Of a stretch of 34,522 nt of DNA, positions 22,827-31,653 are shown piece after piece. Numbering within the stretch: the stretch's first letter is position 1; every line of letters begins with the position of its first letter. Origin of the DNA: Deltaproteobacteria bacterium. GTDB taxonomy: Bacteria; Myxococcota_A; UBA796; UBA2385. Below the pieces are notes generated by a model. The model saw only the letters and a program-made list of their open reading frames with translations, did not search any database and was not told the origin of the DNA. The stretch is from assembly GCA_018401435.1 (NCBI GenBank), contig JAGYJW010000063.1:1-34522 (forward strand), read 5' to 3'. The position numbers were made by a program, and so were the translations under genes.

Positions 22827-25673
22827 ATGCCCATGAACCGCTCGACCTTGCTCAGCTTGCTGCTGCTGGCCTGCGCGCCCAAGGCGGGCCTGCCCGACGC
22901 CTTGGACGCGGCCCCGCTGCCCCTGGACCCCACCATCCGGGCGGGCACCTTGGACAACGGGCTGCGCTGGTTCATCGAGGAGAACCACGATCCTGCGGCC
23001 CGGGCCGAGCTGCGCCTCATCCTGGATGTCGGGTCCACCCAAGAGGCCGCCGACCAGCACGGGGCCGCCCACTTCGTCGAGCACATGGCCTTCAACGGCA
23101 CCCGGGACTTCCCCGGCAACGCCCTGGTGGCCTTTCTGGAGGCCTCCGGCGTGCGCTTTGGCGCCGATCTCAACGCCCACACCAGCTTTGAAGAGACCGT
23201 CTACAAGCTGCAGGTGCCCACCGACGACCCCGAGATGCTCGACACCGCGCTGCGGGTGCTCGACGACTGGGCCGAGGGCATGACCCTGGACCCCGCCGAA
23301 TTCGAGCGCGAGCGCAAGGTGGTGCTCGAAGAGTGGCGCAGCCGCCGGGGCGCGGGCAGCCGCGTATGGGAGCGGGTGCGGCCCCTGCTCTATTTTGGCT
23401 CGGCCTATGCCGACCATGACGTCATCGGCACCGAAGAGAGCCTGCTGGCCATGGACCTCGCCGCCTTGCAGCGCTTCTACAGCGACTGGTACCGCCCCGA
23501 ACGCATGGCCGTGGCCGTGGTGGGTGCAGTCGATGTCGATGAAGTCCAGGAGCGCATTCTCACGCTCTTTGGCGACAATGGGCGCCCGCCGCCCGCCCCC
23601 ATCCGCAGCCCGGTGATCATCCCGGACCACGACGCGGTCCTGGTGCTGGTGGACGGAGATCCCGAGCTCACCGGCGGCGGCATCTCCCTGCTCGAAAAGA
23701 TCGACTGGGCGTGGCCCGCCACCCAGGCCGAGGTGCGCGGCCTCATCGTGGAGCGCCTCGCCTTCAGCCTGCTGAGCGACCGACTCGCCGAGCGATCCCG
23801 CGAGCCCGACAGCCCGCTGATGGGCGCTGGGGTGGGCCTGCAAGCCCTCAACAAGCAGCGGCGCATGATCGCCCTGTGGGCCCGCCCTCGGGCCGGCCGC
23901 GAGCTGGAGGCCACCGCTGCCGTGGTGGAGGAGGCCCAGCGGGCCAAGGCCCATGGCTTCACCCAGGGCGAGCTGGACCGGGCCATCGCCAACCAGCAGC
24001 GCGAGGTCGCGGGCTGGCTGGCCGAACGCGACAGCACGGACTCCCGCACCCATATCGAAGAGATCGTGCGCCATGTGCTCGATGACGAGTGGATGAGCGG
24101 CCTGGACCACGAGGCGGCGCTCTACCAGCGCATCCTGCCGGAGCTGACCCTGGCCGAGGTGGACGCCGTCGCGACGCGCCTGCTCAGCGGCAAGAACCGC
24201 GTGGTGCTCGCCCAGCTGCCCGCCGCCGTCGACTCGCCCCCCCTGCCCACTCAAGACGCGCTGCTCGCCGCGATTCAGCGCGCCGAATCCGCGCCGGTCG
24301 AGCCCTGGCAGGATGTGGTGGTGGACGGCCCCCTGGTGCCCCAGCCGCCGCCGCCCGGGCGCATCGTGGACGAGCAGACCCTGCCCGCCCTGGGCATCAC
24401 CCGCTGGACCTTGTCCAATGGCGCCACGATCTGGATCAAGCGCACCGACTTCAAGCAGGACGAGATCCAGATCGCCGGCTGGAGCCCCGGCGGCAGCTCC
24501 CTGCTGCCCGACGCCGACTACTTCTCGGCCAGCATCGCCGCGGATGTGGCCGGCCGCTCCGGCGTGGGCCCCTACAACCGCAAGCAGCTGCAGCGCGCCT
24601 TGGCCGGTCACAAGGCGGCGGCCTGGGCCGGCATCCAGGAGAGCCACGAGACGCTGGGGGCGGCGTCCTCTCCCGAAGACCTCGACCTGGCCCTCCGCCT
24701 GCTCTACCAGCGGGTGATGGCCCCGCGCTTCGACGCCGACGCCTTCGCCCTGGACCAGCAGAACCGCCTGGAGCGCCTGCGCACCCGCCTGCAAGACCCC
24801 GGCGCCCGCTTCGAGGACCTCGCCGACGCGGTGATCTGGGATAGCCACCTGCGCCGCCGCGCCTGGACCCCCGAGGACCTGGGCCAGGCGGATCCGCTGC
24901 GGGCCCAGGCCATCTACAAAGAGCGCTTCGCCAACGCCGCGGACTTCCACTTCGCCATCGTGGGCAAGGTGGATCTGGAGGCCCTGCGCCCCCTGGTGGA
25001 GCAGTGGCTGGCCAGCCTGCCCGGCGACGCGGCCACCCGCGAGGCCTGGCAGGATGTGGGGGCCGAGCGGGCCCAGGGTCCGCGCCAGGAGCACATCTTC
25101 GCCGGCACCGAGCCCAAGGCCAGCGTGCGCCTACTGCTCAGCGGCGACGCCAGCTTCGACCGGGTCAGCCAGCACCGCCTGGCCATCCTCGACGGCCTGC
25201 TGGACCAGCGCCTGCGAAACCGCATCCGCGAGGATCTGGGCGGCACCTATGGGGTGGGGGTCAGCCTGGCCCTGCACCCCATCCCACGCCCCGGCTATGT
25301 GGCATCGGTGTCCTTCCGCTGCGACCCTGCCCGGGTGGATGAGCTGGTGGCCGCCATTCGCGAAGAGATGGCCCTGCTGCGCGACCAGCCCGCCACCGAG
25401 AGCGAGATCGGCCGGGTGCTGGAGCAGGCCCGCCGGGCCCATGAGCTGTCCCTCAAGGAGAATGGGCGCTGGCTGGGCTGGATCCGCAATTACCAGCAAT
25501 ACGGGTGGAATATCGACGATATATCGACCTATGAGCTGGACTTCGAGAGCCTGCTGGCCGGCGACGACGCGGCCACCTTGCAGGCCCTGGCCCAGAAGGT
25601 GCTGCAAGACGACCGTCTCATCGAGCTGGTCATGCTGCCCGAGTCCATGGCCACGGACGCGACCGCCCCCTGA
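22827..25673 (+). CDS. M16-family zinc metalloprotease, two-domain lipoprotein
   Basis: The protein has 948 residues from ATG 22827; ATG 22833 has the better-spaced AAGG and is likely the true start. The signal ends LLSLLLLACAPK (lipobox LLAC), so it should be lipid-anchored in the periplasm or outer membrane. The inverted zinc motif HFVEH (about 82-86) lies in QHGAAHFVEHMAFNGT. The third ligand Glu is in the FERERKVVLEEW segment about 75-80 residues later, giving a complete active site in the first domain. The second half, from about residue 530 (ALGITRWTLSNGATIWIK), is the inactive partner domain, with NRIREDLGGTYGVGVSL near the end. Such PqqL-like enzymes degrade peptides inside a closed chamber. 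Its 3' end overlaps that of meaB by 44 bp, tail to tail. Confidence 0.93.
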   Translation: MPMNRSTLLSLLLLACAPKAGLPDALDAAPLPLDPTIRAGTLDNGLRWFIEENHDPAARAELRLILDVGSTQEAADQHGAAHFVEHMAFNGTRDFPGNALVAFLEASGVRFGADLNAHTSFEETVYKLQVPTDDPEMLDTALRVLDDWAEGMTLDPAEFERERKVVLEEWRSRRGAGSRVWERVRPLLYFGSAYADHDVIGTEESLLAMDLAALQRFYSDWYRPERMAVAVVGAVDVDEVQERILTLFGDNGRPPPAPIRSPVIIPDHDAVLVLVDGDPELTGGGISLLEKIDWAWPATQAEVRGLIVERLAFSLLSDRLAERSREPDSPLMGAGVGLQALNKQRRMIALWARPRAGRELEATAAVVEEAQRAKAHGFTQGELDRAIANQQREVAGWLAERDSTDSRTHIEEIVRHVLDDEWMSGLDHEAALYQRILPELTLAEVDAVATRLLSGKNRVVLAQLPAAVDSPPLPTQDALLAAIQRAESAPVEPWQDVVVDGPLVPQPPPPGRIVDEQTLPALGITRWTLSNGATIWIKRTDFKQDEIQIAGWSPGGSSLLPDADYFSASIAADVAGRSGVGPYNRKQLQRALAGHKAAAWAGIQESHETLGAASSPEDLDLALRLLYQRVMAPRFDADAFALDQQNRLERLRTRLQDPGARFEDLADAVIWDSHLRRRAWTPEDLGQADPLRAQAIYKERFANAADFHFAIVGKVDLEALRPLVEQWLASLPGDAATREAWQDVGAERAQGPRQEHIFAGTEPKASVRLLLSGDASFDRVSQHRLAILDGLLDQRLRNRIREDLGGTYGVGVSLALHPIPRPGYVASVSFRCDPARVDELVAAIREEMALLRDQPATESEIGRVLEQARRAHELSLKENGRWLGWIRNYQQYGWNIDDISTYELDFESLLAGDDAATLQALAQKVLQDDRLIELVMLPESMATDATAP

Positions 25674-26676
25674 GGGCCTCAGCCTTGCGGCCCGAGAAGG
25701 CCGATAGCAGCCGATCCGCGGCGGCGGTGGGTGGCAAGCTGCCCGCCTGCACCGCGGCCTCGATTGCGGGCAGGGCCGCCGCCACCGCAGGGTGGGCGCG
25801 CAGGGCCTCTCTCAGGCGGTCCTCCAGCAGATCCCACATCCAGCGCCCGGCCTGGGCCTGCCGCCGCCGCTGCAGCCCGCCGCTGGCCTGCAGGCTGGCC
25901 CGGTGCCGTTGCACCTCGGCCCACAGCGCGTCCAGGCCCGCGCCGCTCTGGCCGGAGCAGGTGAGCACCGGCGGCAGCCAGGGGGCGTCGGCGGGGTGCA
26001 AGGTGTGCATGGCCATGCGGTAGGCCTGGGCGGCGCGGTCGGCGGGACCGGCGTTGGCCCCGTCGGCCTTGTTGACGGCCAGCACCTCGGCCACCTCCAA
26101 GATACCCCGCTTGATCCCCTGCAATTCATCGCCCGCCCCCGCCAGCAGCAGCACGACGAAGCAGTCCGTCATCTCGGCCACCAGGGTCTCGGACTGGCCC
26201 ACGCCCACGGTCTCCACCAGCACCACGTCAAAGCCCGCGGCCTCCATCAGCAGCAGGGTCTCGCGGGTGCGGGCGGCCACGCCCCCCAAGGTGCCGGCGG
26301 TGGGGCTGGGCCGGATGAAGGCGGCGGGGTGGTTGGACAGGCGGGTCATGCGGGTCTTGTCGCCCAGGATGCTGCCCCCGGTGCGGCTGCTCGACGGGTC
26401 GATGGCCAACACCGCCACCCGATGACCGGCCTCCACCAGGTCCAGGCCCAGGCGCTCGATCAGGGTGCTCTTGCCCACGCCGGGCGTGCCGGTGATGCCC
26501 ACCCGGTGCGACCCGCCGGTGCGGGGCATCAGGCGGGTGAGCAGGGCGCTGGCCTGCTGGCGGTGGTCGGCCCGCTGGGACTCCAGCAGGGTGACAGCAC
26601 GGCCCAGTACCGCGCGATCACCGGATAGAACGCCGGCTTCGAGCTGGTCCAGGCTGAGCTGCGGGCGCCGCTTCAC
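25630..26676 (-). CDS. meaB: Methylmalonyl-CoA mutase-associated GTPase MeaB
   Basis: The protein has 348 residues. G1 is GITGTPGVGKST (60-71); next come AVLAIDPSSSRTGGSILGDK and VVLVETVGVGQSE, with G4 as VNKADG. These are the MeaB/ArgK signatures. The C-terminal dimerisation part includes WMWDLLEDRLREALRAHP. MeaB protects and loads the adenosylcobalamin cofactor of methylmalonyl-CoA mutase. The gene starts with GTG at 26676, overlapping the mutB stop (GTGA), so translation is coupled to mutB. The last ~15 residues (GRSRPWPWTRAA) run 44 bp into the end of the M16 protease gene on the other strand and look like tail read-through beyond the usual C-terminus. Confidence 0.95.
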   Translation of the reverse strand: MKRRPQLSLDQLEAGVLSGDRAVLGRAVTLLESQRADHRQQASALLTRLMPRTGGSHRVGITGTPGVGKSTLIERLGLDLVEAGHRVAVLAIDPSSSRTGGSILGDKTRMTRLSNHPAAFIRPSPTAGTLGGVAARTRETLLLMEAAGFDVVLVETVGVGQSETLVAEMTDCFVVLLLAGAGDELQGIKRGILEVAEVLAVNKADGANAGPADRAAQAYRMAMHTLHPADAPWLPPVLTCSGQSGAGLDALWAEVQRHRASLQASGGLQRRRQAQAGRWMWDLLEDRLREALRAHPAVAAALPAIEAAVQAGSLPPTAAADRLLSAFSGRKAEALRGRSRPWPWTRAA

Positions 26677-28841
26677 GCCTCGTCCAGGCCCAGCCGGGCC
26701 GACAGCTCGGCCAGCAGGCTCAGGGCGGCGTCGGCGATGACGGTGCCGGGCCCAAAGACCGCCGATGCGCCCATCTCGAGCAGGGTGGGCACATCGTCGG
26801 GGGGCACCACCCCGCCCACCACGATGACGATGTCGTCGCGCCCCAGGGCGGCCAGGGCGTCGCGCAGGCGCGGCACCAGGGTGAGGTGGCCGGCCGCCAG
26901 GGAGGACACCCCCACCACGTGCACGTCGTTCTCGACGGCCTGGCGGGCGGTCTCGTCCGGGGTCTGAAAGAGGGGGCCCACATCCACGTCAAAGCCGAGG
27001 TCGGCGAATGCGGTAGCGATGACCTTCTGGCCGCGATCGTGGCCATCCTGGCCCATCTTGGCCACCAGGATGCGGGGGCGCCGGCCCTCGCCCTGCACGA
27101 AGTGGCCGATGGCCGCTTGCACCTGGTCCACCGCGCCACGGCCATCGGCCCGGGACAGCTCGCTCATATAGACCCCCTGGATGCTGCGCGGGCTGGCCTC
27201 GTGGCGGCCCCAGGCCTGCTCCAGGGCCTCGCTGATCTCGCCCACGGTGGCCCCCACCCGGGCAGCCTGGATGGCCAGATCGAGCAGGTTGCCCTGGGCC
27301 GTCTCTGCAGGTTCTTCGGCGCACTGGCGCAAGGCCGCGAGGCGCTGCTGCACGGCCTCGCCGTCCCGCTCCGCCCGAAGCTGCTTCAGCCGCGCCAGCT
27401 GGGCCTCGCGCACGGCCCGGTTGTCCACCTTGAGCACCTCCAGGCGCTCGGGCTCGGCCAGCTTGTGGCGGTTGACCCCGATCACGCCCTGCTGGTTGCT
27501 GTCGATGCGGGCCTGGGTGCGGGCGGCGGCCTCTTCGATGCGGGCCTTGGGCAGGCCCTGCTCGATGGCCTCGGCCATGCCCCCGAGGGCCTCGACCTCG
27601 TCAATCAGGATGCGGGCCCGCTCCACCAGCTTGCCGGTGAGGGCCTCCACCGCGTAGCTGCCCCCCCAGGGGTCCACCAGCCGGCAGGTGTCGGTCTCCT
27701 GCTGCAGGTAGAGCTGGGTGTTGCGGGCGATGCGCGCCGAAAAGGGGGTGGGCAGGGCCAGGGCCTCGTCCAGGGCGTTGGTGTGCAGGCTCTGGGTGCC
27801 GCCCTGGGTGGCCGCCATGGCCTCGACGCAGGTGCGGATGACATTGGTATAGACATCCTGGGCGGTGAGGCTCCAGCCGCTGGTCTGGCTGTGGGTGCGC
27901 AGGGCCCGGCTCTTGGCCTTCTGGGGCGAGAAGCGCCCCACCAGCTCATCCCAGAGCAGCCGCGCGGCCCGCAGCTTGGCCACCTCCATCAGGGGGTTCA
28001 TGCCGATGCCCCAGAAGAAGCTGATTCGGGGCGCAAAGGCGTCGATGTCCAGCCCGGCCTCTACCCCGGCCCGCAGGTATTCGAGCCCGTCGGCCAGGGT
28101 GTAGGCCAGCTCGATGTCGGCGGTCGCGCCCGCCTCTTGCATATGGTAGCCCGAGACGCTGATGCTGTTGAATCGGGGCATGTGTTGCGCGGTGTGGCGG
28201 AAGATGTCCGCGATGATGCGCATGCTGGGCTTTGGCGGGTAGATATAGGTGTTCCGCACCATGAATTCTTTGAGGATGTCGTTCTGGATGGTGCCCGACA
28301 GCAGCGCCGGCGCCACCCCCTGCTCTTCCGCCGCCACCACATAGAGGGCGAGAATGGGCAGCACCGCTCCATTCATGGTCATGGACACGCTCATGCGGTC
28401 CAAGGGGATCCCATCGAAGAGCACCCGCATGTCGAGGATGCTGTCGATGGCCACCCCCGCCATGCCCACATCGCCTTCTACCCGCGGGTGGTCGGAGTCG
28501 TAGCCCCGGTGGGTGGCCAGGTCGAAGGCGATGCTGAGGCCCTTCTGGCCCGCGGCGAGGTTGGCCCGATAAAAGGCGTTGCTGGCCTCGGCCGTCGAGA
28601 AGCCTGCGTATTGGCGCACCGTCCAGGGGCGCCCCACATACATGGTGGGGTAGGGACCGCGCACAAAGGGCGAGGCGCCGGGCGCGCCAGGGCCCTCTGC
28701 CGGCCGGTCTTCAGCCCGACAGAGCGCCGGCAGGCGCAGGCCCTCGGGGGTGCTCCAATCCGGCGGGTCGGGCAGGTCTGCCGCAGGGGCGGCCTGGGGC
28801 GGCGTCCAAGGCAGGGCGGCGAAGTCGGGGAGGGTGCTCAT
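26673..28841 (-). CDS. mutB: Methylmalonyl-CoA mutase large (catalytic) subunit
   Basis: The protein has 722 residues, the usual length. ATG at 28841 has GGAG eight bases upstream and overlaps the mutA stop as ATGA; the frame is open further but into mutA. The substrate barrel has YPTMYVGRPWTVRQYAGFST, GYDSDHPRVEGDVGMAGVAI, SVSMTMNGAVLPILALYVV, SISVSGYHMQEAGATADIEL and DPWGGSYAVEALT. The C-terminal B12 domain has MGQDGHDRGQKVIATAFADL, where His (about residue 601) is the lower cobalt ligand, then VGVSSLAAGH and VVGGVVPPDD. It converts methylmalonyl-CoA to succinyl-CoA, the last step of propionyl-CoA use. The enzyme is normally a MutA-MutB heterodimer; MutA here is broken as read. All catalytic motifs in MutB are present. 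Confidence 0.96.
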   Translation of the reverse strand: MSTLPDFAALPWTPPQAAPAADLPDPPDWSTPEGLRLPALCRAEDRPAEGPGAPGASPFVRGPYPTMYVGRPWTVRQYAGFSTAEASNAFYRANLAAGQKGLSIAFDLATHRGYDSDHPRVEGDVGMAGVAIDSILDMRVLFDGIPLDRMSVSMTMNGAVLPILALYVVAAEEQGVAPALLSGTIQNDILKEFMVRNTYIYPPKPSMRIIADIFRHTAQHMPRFNSISVSGYHMQEAGATADIELAYTLADGLEYLRAGVEAGLDIDAFAPRISFFWGIGMNPLMEVAKLRAARLLWDELVGRFSPQKAKSRALRTHSQTSGWSLTAQDVYTNVIRTCVEAMAATQGGTQSLHTNALDEALALPTPFSARIARNTQLYLQQETDTCRLVDPWGGSYAVEALTGKLVERARILIDEVEALGGMAEAIEQGLPKARIEEAAARTQARIDSNQQGVIGVNRHKLAEPERLEVLKVDNRAVREAQLARLKQLRAERDGEAVQQRLAALRQCAEEPAETAQGNLLDLAIQAARVGATVGEISEALEQAWGRHEASPRSIQGVYMSELSRADGRGAVDQVQAAIGHFVQGEGRRPRILVAKMGQDGHDRGQKVIATAFADLGFDVDVGPLFQTPDETARQAVENDVHVVGVSSLAAGHLTLVPRLRDALAALGRDDIVIVVGGVVPPDDVPTLLEMGASAVFGPGTVIADAALSLLAELSARLGLDEA

Positions 28842-30650
28842 GGCAGGATCTCCACGCCGGCCTGGCGCAGCAGCACTTCGAGGCTGCCGCAGACGTCGCT
28901 GCCGGCAAAGAGGAAGGTGGGGGCCCGCGCGCCCGGGGCGGTGGGGCTGCATGGCGGGCCGGCCGGCCCCGCGACTGGCGACGCGGTGGCCTGGCGGCGT
29001 GGAGGGCGGCGACCAGGGCCGGCCCCCTCCACCAGGTGGCGCCGCTGGTGCTAACCACATTGATCCGCGCGCGGGCCAAGGCCGAGTCCGCCGCCGTGGG
29101 CAGGTCCCTGGCGGCGCGCAGAGTTTCCCCGGCCTGCAGCAGGTTGGTGGTCCGGGAAGCAGCAGCGTGGGTCAGCGGCCCCAGGCCCAGCAGGCAGACC
29201 TGGGGCGGGCCGGCGCCGTGTGCTGGCCGGGCTGCCGCGGTATCGACCAGCTGCTCCCAGGGGGCCGCGAGGGGCGGCAGGGGTGGCTGGCACCGGCGGG
29301 GCGCCTCAAGCCCAGTGGCGCGCAACCTGTCCACCTGCTCGCGCGGAAGGGCCCCTCTGGATCGGGGAACTGTCACCCCGGTCAGGCAGGCTTGGTGGGC
29401 GGCGCAGGTTGGTGCGGCCGCGCGGCGCGGGTCCAGCCGTGCGCTCCTGCCTTCGAGCAGGGCCTCGTGACGCCGCCCCGGGCCCAGCGCCTGGAAGGCC
29501 GCCCAGGCCTGGGCGCAGAGATCGGGCTCGTCATCTGTTCCCACCGACCGCGCTCTGCCCTCGGAGGGTCCACTCAGCGGTGCGGAAGCTGGGACTCATC
29601 CGGCCACTGGCTGGTCAGGTAGGACCTGGCGCTCGGCAGGCCGTAACGATATCATCGGTCGAAAGGCAGCACCGTGACGGCGAAAGTCCGCGCCGCCAGC
29701 ACGCTTTCGGCATAGCGCGGGCAGGCCGGACGTGGGGTCTGGTTGACCGGCGCCGGGCTTTGGTATGGATCAGCAGGGGCTGGCTGCAGGCCTCGGGACA
29801 ACCGGCCCACAAGGTGCGGGCCGCGCGATCTTCGCCAGCTCCAAGAAGATTTCGCCGCCGATGGCCAGGCGTCGCGAAGGCTGACTGCGGTCGCCACCGA
29901 CGGAAGCCCTGGCCTCCTCCGGCCCGCAGCCAGGCTACCCCCTGAGCAGGCCAGTCAGATTGCTCTTCGACCGCCGATCCCGCCGGCCTTTGCCGGATGG
30001 CAGGGTGTCGATGCGCAGGGTGCGTGAGATCCACCGCCGCCCAGCCACGGACCGCCGATCAGGGCCCGCTGCCGCCGCAGCTCGGGAACGACGTGCACCC
30101 CTGTGACCGCCGGCGCGCGGCCGCCGGATGGAAGTCGAGGTCTCCGTGGCAGCCTTCTGCGGGCAGGGGCGGCTGGTCGCGGGTGGCTCGCGTTCCCGGC
30201 CCAGGGGCCAGGATGATCTCACGCCAACCCTGCAGGGGGATCGCGTCGGAAAACGGGCGCGACGACCCTCGCCCAGGGCGATCCCGCCTCTGGCGGATAC
30301 CGAGCACCAGGCAGGTTTGTAGCGCCCAGGGCCACGGCGTTCGCTGACGGCGGCCCCGCGCCGGGTGGCGCAGTCGGCGAAGCCCTGGCGGTTGCCGCAC
30401 TCGGCCCACGCTGACCCCGGGTGAAGGGGGCGCCGGGCAGGCCTCGCGGGCCTGGCGGCGGTGGGGTGCCGGCCCTGGTCGCGGCTGTGAGATCAGCCTC
30501 GGATCAGGGCGGCGGGCCCCCGCAGCGGCGCCCGCGGTGGCCCGATCGGCGCGGTAGCTGGCGGCGGTGTCGGCGTCGGGCTCCAGCCCTCGCGCGCCCC
30601 CTGCCGGGGCCGCGCGCACGGCTGATGCCGATCTTCGCTTTTTGCAGGCA
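28838..30650 (-). pseudogene. mutA: Methylmalonyl-CoA mutase small subunit, multiply frameshifted
   Basis: No frame is open for long, but fragments of MutA appear in the right order across all three minus-strand frames. From the N-terminus: APPFTRGQ (about 30425-30450); LRIDTLPSG; AVEEQSDWPAQGVAWLRAG (about 29920-29980); IGGEIFLELAKIARPA; RTLWAG with LLIHTKA, continuing in another frame as APVNQT; TFAVTVLPFD; then DESQLPHR/VDP, AQAWAAFQALGPGRRHEALL, LTGVTVP, VCLLGLGPLTHAA and last FLFAGSDVCGSLEVLLRQAG. The stop overlaps the mutB start (ATGA). The span fits a normal ~600-residue subunit; the 5' boundary is approximate. Many indels and also odd substitutions are present. Either the gene is decaying or the consensus is poor here (see findings). 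Confidence 0.7.
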
Positions 30651-30675
30651 GGCCGGGGACGTGTTCCTGCTGCCC

Positions 30676-31653
30676 ATGGCTCACCCAACCCCCCGCCCCT
30701 GCTCTCTCCTCTGGCCTGCCACCCCGGGCGTCCCCGGCGCCCGGCCGCGCCGCCGGGGACGCGACGGCACCGGCGCCGACGAGGCTGCCGGCCAGCCCGG
30801 CCTCGATGACCCCACCGCCCGCATGTACACCCTGGCGGGCTCCTGGTACCCCGAAGACCCCGGCGAGCTCGACGCCCAGGTGGACGGCCTGCTGGTGGGC
30901 GCTGGCGCGCAGGCCGTGGACGCCCGGGTGGTGCTCACGCCCCATGCCAAGCTCTACTACTCGGGGCTCTTCGCTGCAGAGGCCTGGGCCCGGGTGAAGG
31001 TGCCCGACACGGTGATCCTGCTCAGCCCCAACCACTGGGAAGAGGGCTCGCCGCAATCCATCTGGAATGAAGGCCCCTGGCTCGTTCCCGGCCATGCCCT
31101 GGCCATCGACAAGGACCTGACGGCTCAGCTGATGGACCTCGACCCCGGCTACATCGCAGACCGGGACGGCTTCAACCACCACGAGGCCGAGATGCAGCTG
31201 CCCTTCTTGCAGCGGCTGAACCCCGACGTGAAGCTGGTGGTGGCCAGCTGGTGGGACAACGACTTCTGGGACTTCCGGGACTTCGACCTGGAGACGCTGC
31301 AGGCTTCGGGCGAGGCGGTGGCGCAGCTGATCGCCAGCCACGAGGCCGCCGGCGAAGAGGTGCTCCTGCTCATCACCACCGACCTCGTCCACCATGTGCC
31401 GCTGGAGCAGCTTCAGGCCGAGGATCCAATCCTCATGGGCCACATCGGCGATGTGGACCCCGAAGGCCTGTACCGCAGCGTGATTGACGGCCAGCTCAGC
31501 ATTTGCGGCGAGGTCAACACCACCGTCGGGCTCTATGCCATGCGCGCCCTGGGCATCGAGGGCTGGACCTTCCTGGACCACGACGACAGCTACCCGGCCG
31601 GCGACGATCCCGACGACGTGGTGGGCTATCCCATGGGCATGGTGGCCCGATGA
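30676..31653 (+). CDS. MEMO-family protein (AmmeMemoRadiSam B-like)
   Basis: The clear family part begins MYTLAGSWYPEDPGELDAQV at 30823. It keeps the MEMO metal-site residues: PHAKLYYSG (first His), LLSPNHW (second His), HHEAEMQLPFLQRL, TTDLVHHVP, and Cys in SICGEVNTTVGL. MEMO proteins resemble LigB-type non-heme iron dioxygenases; in bacteria they usually occur with AMMECR1 and a radical SAM protein, neither of which is here. The start is uncertain. ATG 30676 precedes a poor-looking 49-residue leader, but the neighbouring frame there reads PPLLSPLACHPG, a lipoprotein signal, so one indel between 30690 and 30740 may hide a lipobox. The stop overlaps the next start as ATGA, so the two are co-translated. 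Biochemical role unknown. Confidence 0.8.
   Translation: MAHPTPRPCSLLWPATPGVPGARPRRRGRDGTGADEAAGQPGLDDPTARMYTLAGSWYPEDPGELDAQVDGLLVGAGAQAVDARVVLTPHAKLYYSGLFAAEAWARVKVPDTVILLSPNHWEEGSPQSIWNEGPWLVPGHALAIDKDLTAQLMDLDPGYIADRDGFNHHEAEMQLPFLQRLNPDVKLVVASWWDNDFWDFRDFDLETLQASGEAVAQLIASHEAAGEEVLLLITTDLVHHVPLEQLQAEDPILMGHIGDVDPEGLYRSVIDGQLSICGEVNTTVGLYAMRALGIEGWTFLDHDDSYPAGDDPDDVVGYPMGMVAR

Noticed and set aside
28750..29622. Plus-strand open frames over mutA as a new gene
   Set aside because: Gly/Arg-rich composition with no motif; MutA fragments on the minus strand explain the region better.
30421..30675. Upstream part of the MEMO open frame as coding
   Set aside because: It is Arg/Gly/Pro-rich without similarity and lies on top of the N-terminal part of mutA on the other strand.
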